A stretch of 64,000 bases of DNA, taken from contig NZ_JAKGAR010000001.1 in assembly GCF_021532625.1 (NCBI RefSeq), positions 310,001 through 374,000 of the forward strand, read 5' to 3'. The position numbers and the translations under genes were made by a program. The stretch is from Octadecabacter algicola (GTDB lineage Bacteria; Pseudomonadota; Alphaproteobacteria; Rhodobacterales; Rhodobacteraceae). Of the stretch, positions 44,100 through 51,306 are shown piece by piece; the first letter of the stretch is position 1, and every line of letters begins with the position of its first letter. The notes under the pieces were generated by a model. That model did not search any database. It was not told where the DNA came from and worked only from the letters and a program-made list of their open reading frames with translations.

Positions 44100-44893
44100 G
44101 GTGTGTCCTGCATGCTGGCGTGGGTTTCTTTTACGCCATCGCGCGCCCACCGATATAGTGCATCATAGAGTGGTAATGCGGCGTCCAGTTGGGCGTGATC
44201 GTCACGATACATGCGCGACAGTCCAACGGACACGGCCAGCAGTCCAGCGGCTTGCGCCATGTCATCGCGTCCCGTGTCGGCAGCGCGCACAACTTGTGCA
44301 AGGCGGTCCAGCGGAGCCGTGCGCAATTCGAACAGGTCAAGCATCGCATCAAATGTGCAGTGGTCGCCTTTGTGGGTCAGGGCAACGTCAGGAATATCAA
44401 AAGGCGTTGCACCAAATCGTTCCGCTACACCGGCAACTTGGTCCGGGGCCACAAACATAAATTCCGCCTGCGGGTTCACAAATCGACGGATCAGCCACGG
44501 GCAGGCGATACGGTCGATCTTGGGGCGGTGGCGTGTGACCCAAAGATTGCTTGCAGGCAGGGCGGCAAAGGGTAGTCGCGGAGCATCTTCGGTGTCCCGC
44601 CAGCCATACATACCGCCGCTCAAGTACTGCGCATCAATCCCGCGCGCGCGCAGGTGCGATGTTAGGCCTTGGCTTAGCTTAAGACCCTTCTGACAGGACA
44701 CCACACAGGGGCGCCCATCAAGACGAAGGATCAATCCGTCAATGTCGGTATGCGGGTGTTTGATTGAACCAGGGATAAGGTGAGGGTCATCTGCAAAATC
44801 ATCATCAATGCAGATATCTACAATCACGGGCGCATCGGGTAGGCCAATAAGGCGGAGCAGTTGTTTGCAGGTGATTTCGTTTGGGGCAGCCAT
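44096..44893 (-). CDS. Rhodanese-like plus ChrB C-domain chromate resistance protein
   Basis: A 265-residue two-domain protein. The N-terminal part (about 1-105) is rhodanese-like with VVSCQKGLKLSQGLTSHLRARG, where the Cys could be the active residue. The C-terminal part (about 117-265) is the ChrB C-terminal domain: WVTRHRPKIDRIACPWLIRRFVNP and HKGDHCTFDAMLDLF. The regulatory N-terminal domain of classical ChrB is absent. It overlaps chrA by four bases (ATGA) and has a GAAAGGAAG ribosome binding site. It probably supports chromate tolerance, but its exact biochemical role is not established here. Confidence 0.87.
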   Translation of the reverse strand: MAAPNEITCKQLLRLIGLPDAPVIVDICIDDDFADDPHLIPGSIKHPHTDIDGLILRLDGRPCVVSCQKGLKLSQGLTSHLRARGIDAQYLSGGMYGWRDTEDAPRLPFAALPASNLWVTRHRPKIDRIACPWLIRRFVNPQAEFMFVAPDQVAGVAERFGATPFDIPDVALTHKGDHCTFDAMLDLFELRTAPLDRLAQVVRAADTGRDDMAQAAGLLAVSVGLSRMYRDDHAQLDAALPLYDALYRWARDGVKETHASMQDTP

Positions 44894-44998
44894 AGCGCAT
44901 GCTTCCTTTCGGTGAACATGCGAACCTTCGGCCTAAGCCTTACGGGGGTGTTCGCGGTGCGCCCCATACCCCGTTTGTGCCGTGGTCTGGGGCGAGGG

Positions 44999-46162
44999 TC
45001 AAGTCGTGACGCGCAATGCCTCTAAACCGTGGAAATGATAGGTGTCGCCATAGAGCGGCGCATCAGACAAGGCCAGATTAGGACAACGATCGAACAACAC
45101 CTTTAGTGCCACACGCAATTCCAGTCGCGCCAGTGGGGCGCCGACACAGAAGTGGATACCGCCGCCAAAGGCGACGTTGACCGGACCTTTGCGGGTTGGA
45201 TCGAAGATCTCTGGGTCAGGGTAGGGTGCTGGATCACGATTGGCCGCACCAAGAAGGCACTTCACCGTATCGCCGCGTTTAAAGGCGTGACCGAACAGCT
45301 CACAATCCTCGATCACGTAGCGGTCAAACATATGTAGAGGCGGATCAAACCGCAGCGCTTCTTCGACCACGGTGTCATCTATCGTCTTGATGTCACGTTC
45401 CAGCAGAGTTTTTACGGCGTTGCCCATCGTATGCACCGTGGCTTCATGGCCTGCATTGAGCAAAAGGATGCAAGTGGTGATAAGTTCATCGGTGCTGAGT
45501 TTTTCACCGCCTTCTTCTGCGGCAATCAGATGGGACATCAAATCATCGGCCGGGGCTTTGCGTTTCTCATCTACATAGGATCGCATGAACGCCACAAAGC
45601 TTTCCGTTGCGGCAATAGCACGATCTTCAACGGCGCGGGTGCGCCCTGAGACATACATGGCCACCATCGCATTTGACCACGCCAAAAGATCATCCGCCCG
45701 CGTTTCCGGAACCCCCAGCAGGCGGGCGATGATTATGACGGGAACGGTGCGAGCATAAGCGTCGAGGAGGTCAAATTCACCGCTTGGAAAGGCGTCGATC
45801 AATTGATGGCACAGCGTTTCAATCTCTGGTTCCAGCTCGGCGATGCGACGCGATGTAAACGCCCGCAGGACCAAACCGCGCAACCTTGTGTGACGGGGCG
45901 GGTTCAGTTCCAGCATTGAGTGCGCTTCGACCGCATAAAACGGCGCGAGGTGTTCTGGGATGTCAGGCGCGAATTCGGACGGAATTTCCCGCCCAAGGCG
46001 TTTGTCTTTTAGGCAGGCCGCGACAGCGGCATGGGACACGGCACACACCGCGTTATAGTCGTCCCAATAGACCAAATCACCAAAGCTGCGTGCGTGATCA
46101 TAGAACGCATAGGGGGTCTGAACAAAAGATGGGTCCGTCGGGGATTGGGATAAACGTTGCAT
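44999..46162 (-). CDS. Cytochrome P450 (second)
   Basis: A 387-residue soluble P450. I-helix LLLNAGHEATVHTMGN, K-helix VVEEALRFDPP (ExxR) and haem loop FGGGIHFCVGAPLARLEL with the axial Cys are all present. It belongs to the bacterial class that receives electrons from ferredoxin. A frame to 46192 exists, but the Met at 46162 gives a typical N-terminus (MQRLSQSPTDPSFVQTPYAFYDH). It is divergent from the dct locus, 59 bases from the dctB start used here. Substrate and redox partners are unknown, and it is distinct from the P450 at 38495. Confidence 0.92.
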   Translation of the reverse strand: MQRLSQSPTDPSFVQTPYAFYDHARSFGDLVYWDDYNAVCAVSHAAVAACLKDKRLGREIPSEFAPDIPEHLAPFYAVEAHSMLELNPPRHTRLRGLVLRAFTSRRIAELEPEIETLCHQLIDAFPSGEFDLLDAYARTVPVIIIARLLGVPETRADDLLAWSNAMVAMYVSGRTRAVEDRAIAATESFVAFMRSYVDEKRKAPADDLMSHLIAAEEGGEKLSTDELITTCILLLNAGHEATVHTMGNAVKTLLERDIKTIDDTVVEEALRFDPPLHMFDRYVIEDCELFGHAFKRGDTVKCLLGAANRDPAPYPDPEIFDPTRKGPVNVAFGGGIHFCVGAPLARLELRVALKVLFDRCPNLALSDAPLYGDTYHFHGLEALRVTT

Positions 46163-46221
46163 ATGGCGTTGATGGCGATGGCCACTGGTCAATGCAAGCG
46201 CAGCTTCGTAAATTGGCCGCT

Positions 46222-47997
46222 ATGTTGAACGCATTGCAAACACGTATCGTCGCGATCGCGATCTTTTTGGCGGCAGTTGCTGGTTTTTCAGCCGCTGTGG
46301 GTGTGTTTGGCTATATGTCCGCGCTTGATCAGTTGGAACAGCGTGGCCAATCCGATCTTGCCTTGGCGTCTGACCGTTTGACGGGGGAACTTCAGCGGTA
46401 TCGCGAATTGGCGGTCCTTATGGCCGATCATCCCGTTGTTGCTGCGACTGTTATGGGGAATCCGGATGGTGCGGCTGACCTGTTGCGCCGCACCGCTGAT
46501 AAAACAGGGAGCTTGGATATTCTGATCGTGTCAGGGGACGGGACTGAACTGTCGTCTGCCACAGACGGGGACCCAATTTTCCATGGTGCGTTGCCATATT
46601 TCGAACGGGCCAAAGACGGTGCGATGGGGGTCTATCATCTGGTCCACGATCGCTATGATCAACGCACATTTCTATTTGCGGCGCCTGTCTTCTCGGAAGA
46701 AGGTCCTGTCTTGGGTGCGGTGGTCGTCGTCGTGAACGTGGATGCGGTTGAAGCCGTCTGGAGGGGCGCGAACCCAACGGTGTTCTTTACTGACGACCTT
46801 GGGGTGACGTTCATTTCCAACCGCTCTGAACTGGTCTTTTCAGCGCGTGATGTAGATGTCGTTCCGCGGACAACGTCCGCCGAGTATTCTTCAGAGATTT
46901 TGAAACCGTTCATGACCCACAGCGTGAGCGAATGGACGGGGTTACCTTTGTGGTCCGTGCAGGATCAACCTTATGTTCCTGAAACCGCGCTCCATCTTTC
47001 ACTTTCTTTGCCTGTGATCCAGATGACTGGTGAGGCGTTGTTGAACGTCGCGCCCGCCCGCACGCTTGCGTCGCTACAGGCGGGGGTGGCGGCTGCGATC
47101 TGTCTTGCGTTTGGGGCGATGCTGTTTTTTGCAACAGAACGACGTCGCACCTTGGCTGAAGCCAACGCCCAACTTGAAAGCGCCGTAGCGGAACGGACCG
47201 TTGAGCTGTCCGATATCAACGCGCAGTTGCGACAAGAAGTGAGCGAACGCATCGCCACGGAGGCGCAACTGACCAAGGCACAAAGCGACCTTGTACAGGC
47301 GGGTAAACTTAGCGCGTTGGGCGAAATGTCGGCTGGGATCAGTCATGAATTGAACCAGCCCTTAATGGCTATTCGTAGCTATGCAGAGAACGCTGAAGCA
47401 TTCCTAGAACGCGGGAAAACCGATGTTGCGGGGCAAAATTTGAGTCGTATCGCGGAACTGTCACGCCGCATGGGGCGCATTATCCGCAACCTGCGCGCCT
47501 TTGCGAAACAAGAAAGCGAAGGGCTGACCGATGTTGACCTTGGCGGCGTTATTTCCGCGGTGTTGGAGATTACCGAAGCACGCACTAAAGCCAGCAATGT
47601 CACGATTGAATGGGTTCCACCCGCTCGGCCGATCATTGTGCGTGGTGGCGAAGTTCGCTTACAGCAAGTTGTTCTCAACTTAGTCAGCAACGCTATGGAT
47701 GCCATGGAAGGGCAATCACAACCCCAGCGCATTGAGATCGACATCGACACCGTTGACGGGCGGGTTGAACTGTACGTTCGCGATTCCGGCCCTGGATTGG
47801 ATGAACCGGACCGAATTTTCGACCCGTTTTATTCAACCAAACAAGTAAGCCAAGATGGCATGGGACTGGGCCTGTCTATTTCCTACGGGCTGGTGCAAAG
47901 CTTTGGCGGAATGATCCGTGGGCGAAACCATCCGCGTGGCGGGGCTGTGTTTACGGTCACGCTTGATCCAAGCAATAGCGCCGAGGTGGCTGCATGA
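46222..47997 (+). CDS. dctB: C4-dicarboxylate sensor histidine kinase DctB
   Basis: About 591 residues. A first helix (about 8-28) and a second one (about 288-308) enclose a periplasmic double-Cache domain (ALDQLEQRGQSDLALASDRL, RYRELAVLMADHPVVAATVM). A coiled coil leads to HisKA with H375 in MSAGISHELNQPLMAIRSY, then NLVSNAMDAME, VRDSGPGL and GMGLGLSI. The start is uncertain: ATG at 46192 or 46222, neither with a strong ribosome binding site; the much longer open frame overlaps the divergent P450 and is discounted. It overlaps dctD by ATGA. It should sense succinate, fumarate or malate and drive the transporter genes downstream. Confidence 0.9.
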   Translation: MLNALQTRIVAIAIFLAAVAGFSAAVGVFGYMSALDQLEQRGQSDLALASDRLTGELQRYRELAVLMADHPVVAATVMGNPDGAADLLRRTADKTGSLDILIVSGDGTELSSATDGDPIFHGALPYFERAKDGAMGVYHLVHDRYDQRTFLFAAPVFSEEGPVLGAVVVVVNVDAVEAVWRGANPTVFFTDDLGVTFISNRSELVFSARDVDVVPRTTSAEYSSEILKPFMTHSVSEWTGLPLWSVQDQPYVPETALHLSLSLPVIQMTGEALLNVAPARTLASLQAGVAAAICLAFGAMLFFATERRRTLAEANAQLESAVAERTVELSDINAQLRQEVSERIATEAQLTKAQSDLVQAGKLSALGEMSAGISHELNQPLMAIRSYAENAEAFLERGKTDVAGQNLSRIAELSRRMGRIIRNLRAFAKQESEGLTDVDLGGVISAVLEITEARTKASNVTIEWVPPARPIIVRGGEVRLQQVVLNLVSNAMDAMEGQSQPQRIEIDIDTVDGRVELYVRDSGPGLDEPDRIFDPFYSTKQVSQDGMGLGLSISYGLVQSFGGMIRGRNHPRGGAVFTVTLDPSNSAEVAA

Positions 47998-49232
47998 ACC
48001 AACATGTTTTAATCGTTGACGATGAACGCGACGTGCGCGAGGCGTTGGGGCAGACAATCGAGCTGGCCGATCTTGTCCCTGTGCGGGCAGGTTCATTCGT
48101 TGAGGCAAAGGACCATATCGTTCCTAGTTTTGATGGTGTGATCATTACCGACATACGGATGCCCGGCCGTGATGGGTTCCATTTGCTGGACTATGTCCGC
48201 CAGATCGATCCCGATCTTCCAGTGATCCTTTTGACGGGCGAAGGCGATATCCCTATGGCCGTCAAAGCCATGTCGGAAGGGGCTTATGGTTTTCTTGAAA
48301 AGCCGTGTGGTGCCAAGGAACTACTGGCGGTGGTTCAAAAGGCGATACATGCGCGTTCCTTGGTGATTGAAAACCGCCGTCTCAAGGTAGAGCTGAACCA
48401 AGGGGATGCGGCTGCACGTATGTTGGTCGGGGTGTCTCAGGCGGCATCTGATCTGCGCAACAGTGCACGCGCGGTCGCGCGCGCCAGTGCAGAAGTGTTG
48501 ATTACAGGTGAACCGGGCACAGGCACGCCCAAGATTGCCGAGGTTATTCACCTGTTGTCTGGCGCATCTAACCGACCATTTGTGAAACGACCTGCGGCAC
48601 AACTGTCAGCGGACGCGCTTTTGGCTGCAATCGAAGAGGCGGAGTCAGGGACCCTTTATTTGGATGAGGTCACGGCACTTGCGCCATCCGTTCAGTTTGC
48701 ATTGCTTGAAACATTGGAAACAGGAAGCACCGTTCGCGTTCTTGCGGGTACAACACGAGATATCCAAGACGAAGTCGAGCAGGGGCGGTTTAGCACGGAT
48801 CTGTTTTACCGCCTCGACCTGATGCGGGTCCACATTCCTGCGCTGCGCGATCGACCAGAGGATATTCCAGTCCTGTTCCGGCACTATGTTGGGCTGGCCT
48901 GTGAGCAGGCGAACCTGCCCGTACCCGAGATCAATCAGGGCGTCATTGCTGGCTTGATGGCGCAGGATTGGCCTGGCAACGCACGTGGGCTGATGAACGC
49001 TGCGATGCGGTTCTCTATGGGGATGGGAGAAGATGCAGTTTCAACCAGCGGGGATCAACAGATCGGGTTGGCGGAACAATTGGCACAAGTTGAACGGTCT
49101 CTTTTGATTGAGGCGTTGCAACGGGCCGGCGGTCGATCTGGCGAAGCGGCCGCAACGCTTAAGCTGCCGCGCAAGACATTCTATGACAAACTGGCACGTC
49201 ACAGCATTAAGCCCGAGACCTACCGTAGTTAA
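47994..49232 (+). CDS. dctD: DctD response regulator with degenerate AAA domain
   Basis: A 412-residue DctD-type regulator. The receiver has D9, D10 and phospho-acceptor D53 in TDIRMPG. In the AAA domain Walker A reads GEPGTGTP (172-179): the essential Lys is Thr. The GAFTGA loop is missing altogether, while Walker B (TLYLDEV) and the LFYRLDLMRV segment remain. A Fis-type helix-turn-helix (SGEAAATLKLPRKTFYDKLA) ends the protein. It thus probably binds DNA in response to phosphorylation but does not remodel sigma-54 polymerase by ATP hydrolysis. It directly precedes a perfect dyad and the dctPQM genes. Confidence 0.9.
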   Translation: MNQHVLIVDDERDVREALGQTIELADLVPVRAGSFVEAKDHIVPSFDGVIITDIRMPGRDGFHLLDYVRQIDPDLPVILLTGEGDIPMAVKAMSEGAYGFLEKPCGAKELLAVVQKAIHARSLVIENRRLKVELNQGDAAARMLVGVSQAASDLRNSARAVARASAEVLITGEPGTGTPKIAEVIHLLSGASNRPFVKRPAAQLSADALLAAIEEAESGTLYLDEVTALAPSVQFALLETLETGSTVRVLAGTTRDIQDEVEQGRFSTDLFYRLDLMRVHIPALRDRPEDIPVLFRHYVGLACEQANLPVPEINQGVIAGLMAQDWPGNARGLMNAAMRFSMGMGEDAVSTSGDQQIGLAEQLAQVERSLLIEALQRAGGRSGEAAATLKLPRKTFYDKLARHSIKPETYRS

Positions 49233-49235
49233 GAT

Positions 49236-49253
49236 GTGTGGAAAACCACACAG
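49236..49253. promoter_or_regulatory. Candidate DctD operator upstream of dctP
   Basis: Perfect 7-base dyad TGTGTGGAAAACCACACA immediately after the dctD stop. It has the same form as DctD sites as I remember them from rhizobia (TGTG-rich dyad around an A/T core). It lies about 190 bases before dctP, a normal distance for an upstream activator site. Binding is inferred. Confidence 0.55.
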
Positions 49254-49256
49254 TTG

Positions 49257-49284
49257 GCGGTAACATACATGTGAGATACCGCCC
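49257..49284. promoter_or_regulatory. Second inverted repeat in the dctP control region
   Basis: GGCGGTA at 49257 and TACCGCC at 49278 form a 7-base inverted repeat with a 14-base spacer, next to the TGTGTGG dyad. It could be another regulator site or an RNA hairpin; it has no T-run. Confidence 0.4.
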
Positions 49285-49446
49285 GCACGATGGATTTCAA
49301 TAGATCACGCGCCTTCTTTTTAGTTTTAAAACAAAGATTTGCATGAATATTGTGAAACTTGGTTTGGTATGGGCGAAAAATCGCCTCTTATACCGGCGTG
49401 GTCCACCCGGGAGGGGTGAACCGATTAATTTTATGGGAGGAAACCA

Positions 49447-50457
49447 ATGAAGTTTCTCATGAACGCAGTATCAGTTGCTGCTTTGACATTGACTGCTGGT
49501 GTTGCAGCTGCGGACACAGCAGGCTGTGATGACGGCGAAATCGTTGTAAAATTCAGCCACGTTACAAACACTGACCGTCACCCTAAAGGTATTGCGGCGT
49601 CCCTGTTGCAGGAACGCGTAAACGCCGAAATGGACGGTGTGATGTGCATGGAAGTGTTCCCACAGTCATCCCTTTATAACGATGACCAAGTTCTTGAAGC
49701 GATGCTTCAGGGTGATGTTCAGCTTGCGGCACCTTCCTTGTCCAAGTTCGAAGCCTTCACACGTCAGTTCCGCATTTTCGATCTGCCATTCATGTTCACA
49801 AACATCGAAGCTGTAGATGCGTTCCAAGCGTCCGACGCGGGGCAGGCAATGCTCGATTCCATGCAACGTCGTGGTCTTCAGGGCCTTGGCTACTGGCACA
49901 ATGGCATGAAGCAGATGTCTGCAAACGTTCCATTGGCTTTGCCAACTGACGCTGACGGTCTCAAGTTCCGTGTCCAAAACTCTGACGTTCTTGTTGCTCA
50001 GATGGAAGCAATGGGCGCATCCCCACAGCCAATGGCGTTTTCCGAGGTTTACGGCGCACTGCAAACTGGTGTTGTGGACGGTCAGGAAAACACATGGTCC
50101 AACGTTTGGGGTCAGAAGTTCTTTGAAGTTCAGGACGGCGTTACTGAAACCAACCACGGCATCATCGACTACCTTGTCGTGACATCCGTTGATTGGCTGG
50201 ACGGCCTTGAGCCAGAAGTCCGTGACCAGTTCCTGACAATTCTTGGCGAAGTGACTGAAACACGTAACGCTGAAGCGTTTGCGGTGAACGAAGAAGCCAA
50301 GGCGTCTATCCTTGAAGCTGGCGGCACAATTCTTGAGCTAACAGACGAGCAGCGTGCGGCATGGGTTGAAACCATGCGTCCTGTTTGGGACCAGTTCGTT
50401 GACGACGTAGGTCAAGAAAACATCGACGCAGCGCAAGCGATTAACGCTGCTCTGTAA
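49447..50457 (+). CDS. dctP: TRAP transporter substrate-binding protein DctP
   Basis: A 336-residue periplasmic binding protein with signal peptide MKFLMNAVSVAALTLTAGVAAA. Typical DctP segments are IVVKFSHVTNTDRHPKG, LFDLPFMF-like IFDLPFMFTN, GYWHNGMKQMSAN and the substrate-clamping Arg in GLKFRVQNSDV, then EVYGALQTGVVDGQENTWSN. It binds C4-dicarboxylates by analogy with DctP and hands them to DctQM. The ribosome binding site GGGAGG is strong. Two hairpins follow it, which should make it more abundant than the membrane subunits. Confidence 0.94.
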   Translation: MKFLMNAVSVAALTLTAGVAAADTAGCDDGEIVVKFSHVTNTDRHPKGIAASLLQERVNAEMDGVMCMEVFPQSSLYNDDQVLEAMLQGDVQLAAPSLSKFEAFTRQFRIFDLPFMFTNIEAVDAFQASDAGQAMLDSMQRRGLQGLGYWHNGMKQMSANVPLALPTDADGLKFRVQNSDVLVAQMEAMGASPQPMAFSEVYGALQTGVVDGQENTWSNVWGQKFFEVQDGVTETNHGIIDYLVVTSVDWLDGLEPEVRDQFLTILGEVTETRNAEAFAVNEEAKASILEAGGTILELTDEQRAAWVETMRPVWDQFVDDVGQENIDAAQAINAAL

Positions 50458-50462
50458 GGAAT

Positions 50463-50496
50463 GAGGTGGTGCGCGTTCCGGACGGAACGACGCCTC
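50463..50496 (+). other. mRNA hairpin after dctP
   Basis: Inner stem CGTTCC-GGAC-GGAACG enclosed by a GAGG / CCTC outer stem, directly after the dctP stop. It lacks a T-run and probably protects the dctP mRNA 3' end. Confidence 0.6.
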
Positions 50497-50516
50497 ACTG
50501 ACCATTCCACGTAATT

Positions 50517-50547
50517 GGGCCGGCTACTTTAGTGGCCGGCCCTTTCT
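50517..50547 (+). terminator. Attenuator-type terminator between dctP and dctQ
   Basis: Eight-base perfect stem GGGCCGGC / GCCGGCCC around a 10-base loop, then TTTCT, ending 20 bases before dctQ. It would stop part of the transcription after dctP, which suits the need for excess binding protein in TRAP systems. Confidence 0.75.
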
Positions 50548-50566
50548 AAAACATGAGGGGGACAGC

Positions 50567-51304
50567 ATGTCCGGTGCATTTCAGCCCAAGGGGCGTTTGG
50601 GTGCTATTGTTCACAACATCGAAGAAAGCTTGATCGCGTTATTGCTGGGGTTGATGACCCTTGTGACGTTTATCAATGTTGTGATGCGCTATGGCTTTAA
50701 CAGCCAGTTGATTTGGGGGCTTGAGGTTACACTCATCCTATTTGCTTGGTTGGTTTTGTTTGGCATCGCTTACGGGTTTAAGGTCGTCAGCCACTTGGGC
50801 GTCGATGCGGTTATCAACCTTGCGAGCCCTTCGGGTAAAAAGATCCTAGGGATCATCGCGGCGGCGGCATGCATTCTTTATGCGGCACTGCTGATGAAGG
50901 GTGCTTGGGATTACTGGGCACCGTTCGCGGGGCTTGATGCGACAACGGGGCGGGTTTTTCCAGGCATCGTGGCGGCCGAAGAGGGCGCTGGTTTCTTTGG
51001 CCTGACATTTGCGGATGGCATCTTTGCCAATTCACGCGATCAAGGCTGGTACGAAACCGACCACGTGCCAATCCCATTTGCGCAGACGTGGCTTGAGAAC
51101 ACGTTCAATCTTGGGGAGGCTTATGAGAAGCTCCCTCGCTTTATCCCTTACGCTATGTTGCCGTTTGCCGTTGGCTTGATGTTGTACCGGTTGGTTCAAC
51201 TGATGGTGCGCCTTGTGCGCGGTGAGATCGATTCACTGATCGTCAGCCACGAAGCCGAGGATGCAGTAGAAGACGCAGGCGCCAGCCTGTCCAAGGAGAC
51301 TTAA
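50567..51304 (+). CDS. dctQ: TRAP transporter small permease DctQ, enlarged
   Basis: A 245-residue inner-membrane subunit with four helices; the first pair is ESLIALLLGLMTLVTFINVVMRYGF and WGLEVTLILFAWLVLFGIAYG. It is longer than the usual 160-220 residues: about 60 extra residues (about 120-185, ATTGRVFPG to LGEAYEKLP) lie before the last helix. It pairs with DctM as the transport core and is two bases from it. A similar enlargement in DctM suggests the two insertions may contact each other; that is inference. Confidence 0.9.
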   Translation: MSGAFQPKGRLGAIVHNIEESLIALLLGLMTLVTFINVVMRYGFNSQLIWGLEVTLILFAWLVLFGIAYGFKVVSHLGVDAVINLASPSGKKILGIIAAAACILYAALLMKGAWDYWAPFAGLDATTGRVFPGIVAAEEGAGFFGLTFADGIFANSRDQGWYETDHVPIPFAQTWLENTFNLGEAYEKLPRFIPYAMLPFAVGLMLYRLVQLMVRLVRGEIDSLIVSHEAEDAVEDAGASLSKET

Positions 51305-51306
51305 TC

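Noticed and set aside
45886-46221. N-terminal extension of dctB to 45886
   Set aside because: It overlaps the divergent P450 gene almost entirely by its 5' end and adds sequence unlike any DctB.
49340-49380. Possible sigma-54 promoter (GG-N10-GC) upstream of dctP
   Set aside because: The GG and GC dinucleotides at the right spacing exist, but the rest of the TGGCAC/TTGC consensus is not matched, and the DctD proteins lack the sigma-54 contact motif.
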